DNA from: Gaeumannomyces sp. JS-464
Lineage: Eukaryota > Ascomycota > Sordariomycetes > Magnaporthales > Magnaporthaceae
Direction of reading: 5' to 3'
Assembly (NCBI GenBank): GCA_002197995.1
Contig: NGZR01000002.1
Span: 7,254,001-7,318,000 of the forward strand
Length of the DNA stretch: 64,000 nt
The position numbers were made by a program, and so were the translations under genes. Position 1 is the stretch's first letter; each line of letters opens with the position of its first letter. The notes below the pieces were generated by a model. It saw nothing but the letters and a program-made list of their open reading frames with translations, ran no database searches and was not told the DNA's origin. Below, piece by piece: positions 22,927-35,493 of the stretch.

Positions 22927-23581
22927 ACCGTACCGGCATGAGTTCGTTCCACCGCTCGTGGAAGTCCTGTTCGGCGATGATGGTGATTGCGGCTCCGAGC
23001 TGTGCCTGGATGTTGCGCGGCGACGCAATCATCTGGCCGACCAGCTCCCGCTTGAGAAAGCTCACCTGCTCGTCGGGGAGCGTGTGCCGCTGCTCTTTGA
23101 CTAGCCACTGTCCGCCACGTACTATTAGTGTTTGATTGCTTACAAGTGTCGGTGTCGCGGGAGCGCGGGAGTACTGGACGTACTCTGTAGTTCTTCTTGA
23201 TGAAGTTCTTGAAGGCGAGAGCGGCCGCGAGGCGGGTCTGGTTGGGAAGAGTCGAAGTGGCGAGCTGAAGCAGACTCTGCGAGTACCATGGACTCGTCTC
23301 GGCCTCGCTCAGCTTGGCCTCGGCTGTTTCCCAAGGAGCAGTGTTAGCGACATCGAGGATGGCCGCATTTGCGCAGTACGCCGTTGCTCGTATCGGGTCC
23401 CGCGAGTTTTCCGCCAATTTCGGGGCATGAGCTGGAGGTGAAAGCTCCCGCCGAACCCGAGACGAGCAAGAGTTGGGATCGCAAGGCCTTCTTGCTCACC
23501 TTGGGCGCGGCGCTCGTTGTCGACGACGAGGGTGTTGTTGAGCACCTCGGCAAGCTCGCCGAGTGCACCGGTTGCCGCCAT
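20039..23581 (-). CDS. CSE1: Exportin-2 / importin-alpha re-exporter CSE1 (CAS)
   Basis: CSE1 is the karyopherin that recycles importin-alpha from nucleus to cytoplasm with Ran-GTP. Exon 1 (23500-23581) encodes MAATGALGELAEVL; the later exons give NQTRLAAALAFKNFIKKNYR, the HEAT-repeat body (EPIEFIRRDLEGYDTDSRRRA is a family hallmark) and the C-terminus through GVLPLTNQFTHPADRKLAV. Introns: 23324-23499, 23108-23183, 22837-22933, 21136-21233 and one starting at 20822. The first four rejoin the frame exactly; the fifth, ending near 20776, is one base off, so an indel or a mis-chosen acceptor is likely there. Intron 3 contains a 33-base G run on the plus strand. Total about 1,016 codons, near the family size of about 960. 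It is divergent from TSC2. Confidence 0.92.
22893..22925. repeat. 33-base G homopolymer in CSE1 intron 3
   Basis: Thirty-three consecutive G on the plus strand (C in the transcript), starting nine bases inside the donor end of a 97-base intron. Confidence 0.95.
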
Positions 23582-24813
23582 CCTTCAGGCTTGCGCGTCT
23601 GCGTGCTTGTGTGTTGTAGGCATAGAATTCGGAGGTGTAGAATTCGAGCAGTCGTGAGCCTGGGCGGCGCAGTCGCGTTTGAGATGGCCGCTTTTTTGGT
23701 GGATGTGGGACTAAGTCAAATAAATTTAGGCGGAGTGAGCGTTGCCAGGTGCTGGCAGCTCTTGACAACAGCAGGCGAGCTGGAAGTGCGGGGTCATTTT
23801 TCCCCGTGAGTTCCAATGCCTGAGGCTGCATTACAGCTATTGCCGCTTTTTCTTCTTGCAGGACACTGGCAAATAAAAGCGAGCAAGATGCAGGTTTGAG
23901 GAACAAACAAGAATCGAATAAATTAGGAGCTGGACGCTATGCGCGCTCCTTCAATTGAACTGCAGTCACCTCTCATTTTGTCCTCGTGGGGGAAGGCCCC
24001 TAGCCATCTACACATATCCGGCCTACCTACCTAGGGGTATATATCCGCGTGTTTCGAGCGTGACAGAATCACATCCCTGGCCACCCCCATAAGACCCGTG
24101 TTCAGGCTACTCTGTCATTACATATTTTGTCCCCTAGTGAATTTCGTATATAGAATAATGATGTGAACAAAAAAATCACTACGCATCCTAACCCAAAAAA
24201 AAAAGCACGTTTCAACTAGCGACTTGGGTGGAGCCCGAGCTATTTGGCGGGTGAAATTTGATATCCTTGTCTCGACGTCAACAGGCTTTACCACCACCGT
24301 CTCCGCCAACCGACAAGTTGGTGCAAGGGCGGCCACAACAGAAGGCGCAGATCCTGTCAAAATCGCCCTCCCCCCCAGAGACGCACCACTCGCGACCGTC
24401 TCCGAACCTCTCGGCTCTCCGACTCGCCCTCCCCCTCGCCTTTGTCCTTGACTTCCGACCACCATCCTTAATGCGTCTGTCTTGCTTGGGATGGTCGCTG
24501 TGGCTGAGACCTTTTATGCAAGTACCAGCCGACCTGTAAGTTCGACACTGTGTCACCCGATCGCTGTCGGGCTGTGTTTTTTTCTCGCTGCCTCCATGCG
24601 CTGTGCCTGGCGATGTCTTCGGCTGGCTCTTTCGCTGTCAATCTGGCCAAGCACGCTGCCACTGCTGTGACTGGCAGTCCCTTGATGGACCCCAACCCTA
24701 CCCGACAGCACCCGCCATCATCTCGCCCAGGCATCGCACCTTTGCGCAATCTTGCAACATGGTCGGGGCTAGCATCCGATGCATGTCGTCCATGAACCCC
24801 TCGTTGACGTATA
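23582..24813. promoter_or_regulatory. Divergent CSE1/TSC2 intergenic region
   Basis: A 1.2-kb region between two outward-facing conserved genes. It carries a CCTACCTACCTAGG motif near 24022 and is otherwise without recognised genes. The proximal 300 bases before ATG 24814 are C-rich, like a leader. Confidence 0.5.
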
Positions 24814-27800
24814 ATGCTGCGTCGCATAGTCTCGCTGGGCCATCAGGCCTCGGAAAGCGACGAGCACATGTCCCGATCGACTGAGGATGCGGTCCAGTCC
24901 CCAGAGAACAGGAGCACGGGGGGAATTGCCAGTGTGTTTAAGAACTTGACTGGCGCCCGTCTGACCAAGTCCCCGCCGCCGCCGCACCTACCAGTCCCCC
25001 CAGCGCCTTCGCCGGCACAGCTCTTTGTCGATCCTGCCAATGCTACCGCTAGATCCAGCAGCGGGGGCCCGTCAACCAACAGCCCAGACGCCCTCGAACA
25101 GCTCCGCAGCGGAACGATAAACGATCGCGTCCAGGCCGCGACGTCCCTTCGAATAGCCATCACCAACTGTCCGCTCACCTCGGTCCTCGAGATATGGTAC
25201 GCAGGGAAGGACCTCATCGAGCCGGGGAAGGCCCAGGCTGCTCGGCTGGCCGGCTGGGAGCTTGTGACAGAGTGCGTGAAGCATAAGGAGTCTACAGACC
25301 TGGAGAGGAGGGAATACTTCCAGACGATTTCCGTACCCGCGAACCCGGACGACTTTCATCTCCAGCTCGCCGCGCTTGTGGATCTCACCCGACGCGGACG
25401 CGATCTCTCGGGCTTCGAGTATGACGTCGTTCCGCTTCTTATCACCTGGCTCCAAGAGAAGTTCAAGGCCGTCAAGGATGCCAAGGATGCCGCCAAAGAC
25501 GCCGCCAAGGAGGCGCGGAAGAATGGTAGCCGGAGCGCGAGCAGGAACTCCAAGGGAAAAGCGACGGTTTCGGGAGAGGAGAAAAACTTCCAGCAACTGT
25601 TCGCCTTTGTCTCGGAAGTGGTCAAATTCAACTTCAAAGTCACCGATGACGCCTCCGCCAGCAATCTGATCGAGTGCCTGCTTGACATTTGCATAGCCAC
25701 CAGCTCCGAAGAGGACCTCAAGTCCTGCATCACCGTCTTCAACGCTATTGTCACCTTCGGCGCGATTCCATCAGACAACCTTGCTCGATTCGTCAACGTG
25801 CTCAGCTCGATTTTCAGCATGGTCCCGAGCCTGGCCAAAGCAGCCTGGCAAGTACTGTCCAACATCTGCAAGTCGCACCACGGCAAACCCACGGTCCAGG
25901 TGCTTCTCAACGTGCTGCTGTCGTATAGGACGGGCGGCAAGCCAGAGACGCAGCAGCGCGAGCAACGCGAGGTTAGGGGAGCCCTCGAGGTTCTCCAAAA
26001 GCTGGTCTGGAAGACGTCTGTGAAAGGCTATCCCGCGGTGCCGTTGAACCCCCTGGTGGATGGTCTTGTCAACATTATCAACAACAAACCGACGCCGAGG
26101 ATCTGCAACGCGCTCCTGCAGCTTATAAACTCTCTCTTCGACGACGGTGCCAGGCGTCTCAACTCGGCCATCGCCGACGAGGAGTGGGCCGTCATACTAG
26201 AGGTGGCCTCGTTGTGCTCCAGGAAGAGCCGGGCGGTCTCGGGACGAGCAGAAGGAGGAGGGCCATTAGGAAGCCGCCAGGGCTCCATCAGGGCCATATC
26301 CGCCGAAAGCTTGGATCGGGGAGACCCGATCGCTCAAGAGCTTGCCCGGCTGGTCGAGCGTCTTGAGCAGCTGCTGTTTGAAAAACGCTCCGACTTCATC
26401 CAGAGACAAGACTGCATCGTCTTCTTTACCAAGATACACGACCTTCTTCCTGATTCTGCGGCCGGCCTTGTTCTGGACTATTTCGATGAGTTCCACTGTT
26501 GCTTCCCTTCGGATCTGCAGTGGGAAGATAACATCAAGCTGGTCGTGGAATCTTTCTATCTTGACAGAGGGCGATCGAGCCTGGTCCGGTCGCGAGGACT
26601 TCACACAATCACTGCCGTGATCGACATGCTAGAGTTGATTGGACAGGAATCCGACCAGTACAGCTCCTCCAGCCTGATAAAGAGTATTCTACGCGGCATT
26701 CCAGAAGAAACCGACATTATGGTTCTCCAGGAAACCGTCGCGTTTCTCGTCTCGGTCAGCCCGTCCGCTGACCGGGGTCTCTTCGAGAGCATTGCCGACT
26801 CGCTCAAGCGTGTTTTGGCCAATGACAGGCTTCGGGACCCCCTGGTCTCTACGCCAGTGGCACCCACAAGCGGTGCGGTGGCAAGCCAGAGCCCATCAAA
26901 CGTGGTGACGACGGGCTACGTGCAGATATTCATGCGAACAATGGACACAGATGTCTGGAAGGCCACCAAAGCCTTCAATTCCATCGTCCATATTGCTCGC
27001 TCCAAGCAGTGCGAGACCGACGCTCGGTTGACTGCCATGAAGATGCTCTTCCGGCTGAGGGCTGACTGGGCCGGCCGTGTCTTCCTAACAACCTTCACTG
27101 AGTCCGAAGCGCTGGCGGCCACACTATTTCGCACCGAGGCCTCGCTTGCCCGAAAGCTCGCAGATGATGCGCAACATGCGAGGCCGTCTAGGTCTGAGCA
27201 AGGAGGCCTCAACGCGCGGCCCGGCCGAGCAATATCATTCGGCCAGGGCCTTCCTCCACATGAGCGGGATAGAGGCCACGTCTCTCGCTCTACAAGTGGC
27301 ACAGCCTCTATCCCCGGCGCTCCCACCTCGGTCGGTCGGTATCGACAGACGTGGTCGCTTCCTGACCCTGACGCGCTACCGGAGACGCCATTGTCTACCT
27401 CGAGCGCGGTTCTATTCTGCGTGTCTCCTAAGCCAACCGAAAAGGTACCGCAGCCCGTTCCTGCATTGAACATGGCATCATGGCTGGAGGCCTTGATTAC
27501 GATTCTCCATGCTGGTTGCGACTGGGAGATCTACAGTTTCATCATCGTGCACCTTCCCTCGCAGCTCAGCAACCACGCTTTGTTCAAGGGTGCAATACCG
27601 CAAATCCAGCAGATCCGTGGCATACTCTGCGAGATCATGCGTATGAACATGTTCCAAGAGCCGCCCCTCGCCTCGGGTATCCGGAAGCCCGAGGTTGCCG
27701 TTTGCTTTTACCATATCTTGACCATGATAATGAGCTATCACGAACACTTTCAGAAGAGCGAAGAGGACGAGATTGTCCAGACGTTCTCGCGGGGAATATC

Positions 27801-29872
27801 GGATAAGACGGCCAAATGCTGCATACACGCCCTGTCCATGGCCTGCCACGAGCTACCCCTATCGACGAGCAGGTGTCTGGTCGCTATTCTTCAGAAGATG
27901 TCGCAGATCATCACGCAGCAAGGCGTTGCGATCCATATCCTTGAGTTCCTCGCCTGCCTCAGCCGGTTGCCGTCTCTCTACTCCAACTTCAGGGAGGATG
28001 AATATCGCATCGTGTTCGGGATATGCTTCAGGTATCTGCAAGACGTGCGGAGCCGAAGATCGCTGTCGCGTACGGGAAACGCGAGCGAACCACCCACGCC
28101 CTCCCCTTTCGGCAACAACCCGGATGTTTTTGGTCCACCTGCGCCGTCGGACGATCTCCCCCAGTACGTCTACGCTCTCGCTTACCACGTCATCACGTTC
28201 TGGTTCCTGGCTCTCAAGCTGCCGGATCGTGCAAACCATGTTGGCTGGATTGCGAAGAACCTGTTCTCCGACGCCGATGGAGGGCCGCCAGACGAGCAGG
28301 CACAAACCACCATCGATTTCATGCAGAGGGTTGCTTTTGCCGATGCGGACGACTCGATCGAGGATCCACTCTTCACCCAGGAGAGATTCGGCGAGATGAA
28401 AGAAAAACGTTGGATCATCGGCAACAGCATCGTGACTATCAAACAGGCCACTAAGAGCGGCTGGGCGCAGATCACCAAGCGCCAGCCATCGGGGACGTCG
28501 TGCTTTGTTGTCCGCGAGAGCGTAAAGCCCCCAGCACCGCACCACACAGGCGCCATGTCAAATCAGGAAAACAGCCGCGATGGCCAACTGCTGCTGGGGA
28601 GCACTGTGTTCCCCAGCCATGTGCTTGTGCAACTTTTGTCCTCGATTCCGCAGGCCTTCGACTCAACCCTCCGCCCGATTCCGCTACCGGAGGACGAGGT
28701 TGTGGGTCGTGCGATCCGCATGTTCGACCGCAGTCCGACCCTGGATGGCCACAAGGTTGGCGTAGTGTATATTGGAGAGGGACAGACCAAGGAAACGGAG
28801 ATTCTGGCCAATGTCTCGGGCAGCAGCGACTACGTTGAATTCCTGAACGGCCTCGGCACTCTTACCAAGCTGAAGGGTGCCACCTTCAACACTCAGGGGC
28901 TCGACCGTGAGTACGACACGGACGGCCAGTACACTTTCTGTTGGCGTGATCGGGTCACGGAAATGGTCTTTCACGTCACGACGCAGATGCCCACGAACCT
29001 GGAGCATGACGCGCTTTGCATCAACAAGAAGCGCCATATCGGCAACGACTTTGTCAACATTATATTCAACGACTCTGGCCAGCCCTTCAAGTTTGACACG
29101 TTCCCATCTGAGTTCAACTATGTCAACATAGTCATCACTCCCGTCTCTCGAGCCTCATTCATAGCCTCGAGGGGAAAGGGCTAAGAGGCGGGCGGCCAAG
29201 GAAGCTGGTACCGGCGAAGCAGCCGATGGCGCTGCTGGTGGGGCTGACGAGCAGTCATCTTTTTACAAGGTGCAAGTTATGAGCAAGCCCGGCTTCCCAG
29301 AAATCTCCCCTGCGGCAGATACCAAAATGGTCAGCCTTAGGGCTCTTCCCGACTTTATCCGTCTGCTCGCGCTCAACGCCTCGGTCTTCTCGCTGGTGTG
29401 GTCGAACCGGGCCGGTGGCGAACACGTGGGGACTTGGCGCAACCGTCTGCGCGAGATCAACAAGATGCGGGAGCGTTACGGGCCTAAGCCCACGGCCCCA
29501 TCCCCGTCACCCCCACCTACCGCATCCACTGGTGGAGCGGGCGGCGTGGGGGGAGTCATAGGGTCAGCCATGAGCCCGTCGTCAACGCATCAGCAGCATG
29601 CGATGGGCGGCGCCAGCGGGATGGCCGGATCGACGACGGGCTCGATATCGTCGGCACTAGACGCGTCACGTCCCGCCAGCAGCATGCGTGATAGCTTTAG
29701 TAGCCTGCGGCGGTCGTCAGTGGCGACCTTCTTCACGACGGCGAGCGAGCAGACTTCACACCGCTCCTCCATGCTCTCGGCGGCCACGACGGAGAATACC
29801 GAGGTCGTAGCGGCCGCGAACGCTGTCGACTCTCTCGTCAACTCACTCGACTTCTCCAAATGGGCGGCCTGA
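24814..29872 (+). CDS. TSC2: Tuberin (TSC2), Rheb GTPase-activating protein
   Basis: TSC2 inactivates Rheb and so restrains TORC1. The first frame gives 1,456 residues: a Ser/Pro-rich start, a tuberin-type alpha-solenoid (for example SLRIAITNCPLTSVLEIWYAG) and, from about residue 1300, the Rap/Ran-GAP domain with VGVVYIGEGQTKETEIL and the Asn-thumb helix HIGNDFVNIIFNDSG (about 29032-29077). That frame stops at 29182-29184, but the adjacent frame continues the domain: KRRAAKEAG, FYKVQVMSKPGFPEISPA and LPDFIRLLALNASVFSLVW, then a Ser-rich tail to the stop at 29870-29872. One missing G at about 29178-29183 would join them, so the true protein is about 1,686 aa. I saw no introns. Confidence 0.92.
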
Positions 29873-30991
29873 TGAAGCTGGCCCCCACATTCACGGCTTT
29901 TATACCTCGATTTCGATAGGTTTTCTTGGTTCACTTTTACGTTTTTGATGCAGTCTTCTCTTTCTCCTCTCTTTTCCCCTGGATATCACGCTACCTGCCC
30001 CAGAGAATAGAAAACACAGCGAAACCCCCGTTACCCATTGTACGGGATCGCAGGCCTGGCTGATGGGCCGACAGTGAGATGGTGTATCGATCTAATGGCA
30101 TGCAAATGCAAACCAGATATATGCAGTTTGGGCGCGGAATGTAAAGAACAGCAGAAAAAGAAAAGAGCCTTGACGGTTAGGGACCTGCCTGAGGCCGGAG
30201 AAGGAAGAGCAGATAAGGAGACCGGACAGGAAAGGCGTTTAGGGTGGCTGTTTTATGAAATGAGATAGGAAACGAGCTAGGATACCAAGGAAAAGTTGAA
30301 ACATTGTATTTAATTGGCCCCATCGGGTGAATCAAATTTTTCTTCCCGATGATCCCAAGGTTCGTCAGCTCAGCCCTTTTCCTCGTGTTTTCAGACTCCG
30401 CGCGTATGATTGTCGAGATTGCTATCGCCATCAGTAGGAGTGACTTTGCTCCGAATCACTCTCGTACAGTGCATTCAGCGCCGTCATCATGGCGTTATCA
30501 GCCACGGCGTTATCACCACCCACAGTCCATGCTCTGAACGGGCATACACTCATGACCAATACTTTGAGGGCGGTGGGAAGCCCGGCGTCGATGCATTCGC
30601 TGCCGGCGTGTGGTTACGACCGATCTTGAGCATCGTGACTTGCTGGCCCGCAAGCACTTTTTGGTGTTGGGTTGCTTGCCTCCATGGCGGAAGGGCTGGT
30701 GAACTCTTTGAGTCTTTGAGCATTAAACAAGCTTTTGTTTCTTTCTTTTTCTTTTTTTCTTCTTTTTTTCTTGGCTAACGCCTAAAATAATATGGGTGTC
30801 CATCTTGCGAGAGCGCCGGCTGTTGGGGACCGCGACAGTGCCATGCGCGTTGCGATGTCTATCAGAAAAGCCGTTCTCGTTTGAAGACGGCCTCACACAC
30901 TCAAGGCGCACACGAAAGGTGTCGTCGCTGTACCAATATGTATCGTGGTGCCGCATATCGTGAGGCTGCAACGAACCCCTCTGGGCTGTTA
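29873..30991. other. Intergenic region, convergent TSC2 / UNC93-like
   Basis: AT-richer 3' flanks with T-rich runs near 30740-30775. No gene, RNA gene or repeat family was recognised. Confidence 0.5.
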
Positions 30992-32634
30992 TTATACTTT
31001 GTGGGCCTTTTCGTCTCCCAGCTTGCTCTCGGTCTTCTCCTGCTCCTCCATTGTGACGTCTGCAGGAATCCGGTCAGGCGTCGAGTTCACCAGCGCAATC
31101 ATGGGACCGAGGCAGGCCCCCATCAGAGAGAAAGCCACAATGCTGGTGGCGAACAAAACGTTAGAACCAACTAGACAGTGCTTGGTGACCCGGGGAAACT
31201 CACAATCCAATCAGGGGGTTTGCTTCGGTCTGGGTGTTCATCCCGTAAGAAATGGCCTGCCCGATGGCCTCGAGACAGCGGAACGCGGCGCCGTTCCTAA
31301 CGTTATCCTGCGCATCCTGCGCAAACGAAGAAAGCAGCCAGTACATGTAGGACTGCGACAGGGGCCCCGTGGTCTGGATCAGGAAGTACGGCAGGAAGGC
31401 GGTGGGGTAGAGCAAGTCGTCCCAGTCGATGGCGCCGGGGTGCTGGCGGTTGAAGCCGACCTGCATGACGATGGACCAGATGTAGACGCCCGCGTTCAGG
31501 GCGATGACGGTGAAGAGGCCGATCTGGGCGCGGCGGCGCTGGCTGACGTGCTTGAGATCGAGGATGAACCCGAGCCCGAAACAGCCGACGATGCAGAAGA
31601 AGGGCGAGATTAGGGAGGATAGGGCCCGGGCGCGGGTGGAGAAGTAGACGGCTAGGTAGGTCGACCAGGTGCCGCCGTAAAAAAAGGTCCAAACGGCCCA
31701 CAGCGCCGAGAGCATGATAAGTCGCGAGGCCCAGGTAGTTTTGATCAGCTTGAACTCCTGCTTGGTCTCGAGCTTTTCTGAGACCAGAATCCTTGTGCCG
31801 TCGGACCGGTAGACGTGTTCAAGGGGCGAGAGCAGGAAAGCGAAAGGGAGGCTAGAAGAATCTCTGGTTAGCGTCCGTTTTTGCGTCTATTTGAAACAGA
31901 GGTTGGATGTGGCTTGAATACGCCAGGCACTGGATGATAATGAAGGCGACATAAGTATCGGGAGTGATTCCGCCAGTGGCGCCCTTCTCGTGGTTCTTGG
32001 CCAAGTTGATGGCGCCTCCCACGAGCTGGCCGAGGTTTCGAGAGACGATCCAAAGGGCCAGGTATTTCCCCCGCGCGCCCGTTGGAGCCAGGGACATGAT
32101 GGCACCAGACTCAGCGACGTACCAACAGCCGGTGCCAATACCGGAAATGGCACCGCCGAGGATTAGGTACCATTGGTTCCCAAACGCGCTATTGCAATAA
32201 TACGACGAGCCCGTAATGGGGAAGGACATGGCACCGATTACCAAAGCCCACTTGACTCCGAGCTTGTTGACCAAAGGGCCACCGAACAGGCAAACTGAAG
32301 CTTGGTTAGTATTATTTGGACTATTTGATTAGACACACTCCAAACAAGGCAACTTACCAGCAGCAAGCATGGAGTAGTAGATGGCCGTCGAGATGTTGGA
32401 CGTCTGAGGAGTGGCTAGGCCACCGCCCCCGAGGCCTGCAATGGCATCCGACATGGCAGGGCCGCAGAAGGCCTGGACGCTCAGCAGCATCATCTGGGTC
32501 AGACTGTGCCGGTAGATACGCCTCCAGAGCGGTACGTCCGCTTCTGGGTTGGAAATCTCGACGGCACCAGCGGCGGTGTCGCTCGCCGAGCCCAAGGCCG
32601 GGGCGGCGGCGTCCTTGTTGTCGAACCGAGACAT
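30992..32634 (-). CDS. UNC93-like (DUF895) major-facilitator membrane protein
   Basis: Four exons join without frame correction: 32358-32634, 31922-32294, 31204-31851 and 30992-31142, with introns 32295-32357 (branch TACTAAC), 31852-31921 and 31143-31203; 482 aa. The protein has about 11 hydrophobic spans, among them MMLLSVQAFCGPAMSDAI, WYLILGGAISGIGTGCWYVAE, LIMLSALWAVWTFFYGG and the last IVAFSLMGACLGPMIALV. The tail is acidic. Fungal members of this family are multi-pass proteins of mostly unknown substrate; an ion or nutrient transport role is inference. It is one of the few genes here that needs no repair. Confidence 0.85.
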
Positions 32635-33807
32635 TCTGCTTGCTGGCTGACAATGTTGGCTTGTTTCTCCAGTCTGGGCGTGGCGGGCGGCAGAGACCCG
32701 AGGTCAATGAGCAGCAACTGCTGCGCGCTTTATGGTCGCAGTTGAGGGCCAAGACACTAGGTACTTATATCAGGGGCACGCGGGCCCCGTAGCTGGCGTC
32801 TACCAAACCCCCGGCCCGAGGCCTCGGGCTGGCACCGTAGCTGCCACTGCGGAGACGCATGTCGCAAAGAGGATGTGGTGTGCGGGGTAGGGCGTTGACG
32901 TTATCCACAGTCGATATCAGTGTCGGATTGTTGACGTCCGGAAATCGCAGTCGGCAGCAGCACCGCTCAGTTGCCGACGGCGAGTCGCTCGCCCGACGAC
33001 GACGACGGGGTAGCGGCGCAGCTTATCGGCCCCACGCACATCCCTGGCGGCGGCGCAAAACGGCCGCCGGCCCGGAATCGAGGGAATGGTGCGAGTCAGG
33101 AAGAGCAGGACACAGGCTGAGACTGGCAGTTTGTTGGAGGGACGAGTGTAGTGTGCTCCAAGTTGTGAACCGACATTTCCAAGCCGCTCTCACGTTGGGA
33201 GCAGGCTGCTTTTACCAGGACAGCTTCAGGGGCTTGGGGGTTGTCAAGCCTTTCAGTCTGAAGTCGTCCAGCATTTATTGGCTGATTGCGTCAACTAAGC
33301 TGTCGGCAAGGTCCCACATGAGATCCGCATTGAACCTTGACCCCACAACGGCCCTAGCTTGAGCGCGCCTAACTTCAACAAAGACCCGACGGTACGTGTA
33401 ATCTGCAGTGGACTCCCGAGTATGCGATCCTATCACGGAGACGATGGGGTTGAGCTGTGACACCCCGATATATGCTCCCGGATTCAGTGCTGTCCCGTCG
33501 CACATCCCTCCGATACCGGTCTGCCATCCCTGAAGCTCAGCTCCCCTGCTGCAATCCTGCCTGACATGCCATGAGCTATCTACCTACCTCTTCAGGGGAC
33601 TCCCGCTGGAAGTATTCTCGGAGCTTTTACTCCTGAAGCAGCGGGATATCCCCTGGTTGAGCAGTCATCATCTGAGGCCACCTTGAGGAACACCCAGAGT
33701 CGGTCGAGCACATATTCCTCCTCGCTCTCCAACACTCTCATGTCATACATCTAGTACCTAGGTGCCCAGGCAGCCTTGGTTATCCTCAGGTAGACCCCCA
33801 CCCAATC
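32635..33807. promoter_or_regulatory. Divergent promoter region UNC93-like / amadoriase
   Basis: About 1.2 kb without a supported gene. It has CCTACCT-type motifs near 33578 and 33755 just upstream of the amadoriase start. Confidence 0.4.
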
Positions 33808-35151
33808 ATGCCACCCTCCCGGGAAACCACCAAGGTCATCGTCGTCGGCGGCGGCGGCACCATCGGGGCCTCAACCGCTCTACACCTAGTCCGTGCCGGC
33901 TACACCCCATCCAACGTCACCGTGCTGGACACATACCCGATTCCGTCCGCCCAGTCGGCCGGCAACGACCTCAACAAGATCATGGGCATCCGCTTGCACA
34001 ACCCCGTCGACCTGCAGCTCAGCCTCGCCGCGCGCGACATGTGGCGCCACGACCCCCTCTTCAGCCCCTTCTTCCACCCCGTCGGCCGCCTCGACTGCGA
34101 GAGCCGCCCGGACGCGGTCGCGTCCCTGCACGCCCACTACCGCGACCTGACCGACGCCGGGGCAGGCCTGGCCGACACCCACGAGTGGCTGGCCGACGAG
34201 GACGCCATCCTGGCCAAGGCGCCGCTGCTCGACCGCGCCCGCGTCCGCGGCTGGAAGGCCATCTGGAGCAGCGACGGCGGCTGGCTGGCCGCGGGCAAGG
34301 CCATCAACGCCATCGGCGGGCACCTGCGCGCCGCCGGCGTCAACTTTGCCTTTGGCGCCGCCAGCTCGTTCCGGCGGCCCATCTTGGCCTCTGACGACGA
34401 CGCCACCTGTGTTGGCGTCGAGACGGCCGACGGCACCCGCTACCCGGCCGACAAGGTCGTCGTCGCGGCCGGCGCCTGGACGCCTGCCCTGGTCGACCTC
34501 GAGGGCCAGTGCTGCTCCAAGGCGTGGGTGTACGCGCACATGCAGCTCGACCCCGCCGAGGCGGCGGCCTACAGGTCCTGCCCGGTCGTCTACCACGGCG
34601 ACGTCGGCTTCTTCTTCGAGCCGGACGAGCACGGCGTCGTCAAGGTCTGCGACGAGTTCCCGGGCTTCACGCGATTCAAAGACGGCCAGACCCCCTTTGG
34701 GGCCCCGTCCCCGACCCGCGTCTCGGTGCCGCGCTCGCACGCGAGGCACCCGACGGACACGTACCCGGACGCGTCCGAGGTCAGCATCCGGCGCGCGGTC
34801 GAGACGCTGCTGCCGCGGTTCGCGCACAAGGAGCTGTTCAACAGGGCGATGTGCTGGTGCACGGACACGGCCGACGCGGCGCTACTGGTGTGCGAGCACC
34901 CGCGCTGGCGCAACCTGGTCGTCGCGACGGGCGACAGCGGCCACTCGTTCAAGCTGCTGCCCGTGATCGGGAAGCACGTCGTCGAGCTGATCGAGGGCAC
35001 TCTGCAGGAGGACATGGTCCAGGCCTGGAGGTGGCGGCCTGGCGAGGGCGGCGATCCGCTGCAGTCCCGGAGGGCGGCCCCCGCCAAGGACCTGGCGGAC
35101 ATGCCGGGGTGGAATCATGATAGGGACCCGGCCCCTCAGGCAAAGATTTGA
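33808..35151 (+). CDS. Fructosyl-amine oxidase (amadoriase) / sarcosine-oxidase-like flavoenzyme
   Basis: An intact 447-aa frame. An N-terminal FAD-binding motif VVGGGGTIGAST (about 33841-33880) is followed by family blocks IPSAQSAGNDLNKIMGIRLH, FFHPVGRLDCES and, near the C-terminus, the CWCTDTADAALL block (34852 onward) and VVATGDSGHSFKLLP. The first Cys of CWC corresponds to the residue that carries covalent FAD in characterised amadoriases. These enzymes oxidise fructosyl amino acids to glucosone, amino acid and hydrogen peroxide. The protein ends in AKI, a weak variant of the peroxisomal PTS1 tripeptide; many amadoriases end in a PTS1, so peroxisomal location is plausible. No intron was seen. 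Confidence 0.88.
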   Translation: MPPSRETTKVIVVGGGGTIGASTALHLVRAGYTPSNVTVLDTYPIPSAQSAGNDLNKIMGIRLHNPVDLQLSLAARDMWRHDPLFSPFFHPVGRLDCESRPDAVASLHAHYRDLTDAGAGLADTHEWLADEDAILAKAPLLDRARVRGWKAIWSSDGGWLAAGKAINAIGGHLRAAGVNFAFGAASSFRRPILASDDDATCVGVETADGTRYPADKVVVAAGAWTPALVDLEGQCCSKAWVYAHMQLDPAEAAAYRSCPVVYHGDVGFFFEPDEHGVVKVCDEFPGFTRFKDGQTPFGAPSPTRVSVPRSHARHPTDTYPDASEVSIRRAVETLLPRFAHKELFNRAMCWCTDTADAALLVCEHPRWRNLVVATGDSGHSFKLLPVIGKHVVELIEGTLQEDMVQAWRWRPGEGGDPLQSRRAAPAKDLADMPGWNHDRDPAPQAKI

Positions 35152-35493
35152 TGTGCTGCAGTCTGCTGCTTTGACCGACTGCGGGTACGGGATTACCTAA
35201 TGAAGAACATCTGACTTGTTGCCCGCGCCATTGTGGAGTAAAGAGAGGCAGGTAGGTTGAGTGTTAGATATGATATGTTGTCCTCGTAGCACAGCATTCC
35301 TTTTGATGGAGTGCAGCCAACAGAGTCCATCCGTGGACTACAGTCCGCCCAGATCAGCAGAGTAATCTCCCAATATGAACAAGTACAAGTCCTCATCAGA
35401 ACACAAAGGTACATTCAAGTATTCACCACCAACTCCTGATATATTCTGGGCCCCATAAGGCGGCCATCCTCTTTGGATTCGGCCCAAACGAGC
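35152..35493. other. Convergent 3' intergenic region
   Basis: Short convergent 3' region between the amadoriase and TFC1; no gene seen. Confidence 0.5.

Noticed and set aside
22733..23065. Proline-rich protein from the poly-G/poly-C tract
   Set aside because: It is read-through of CSE1 intron 3; the proline run is only the homopolymer translated.
33886..34827. 313-residue minus-strand frame opposite the amadoriase
   Set aside because: Antisense shadow with Val/Gly/Arg-rich composition; the sense frame has clear domain motifs.
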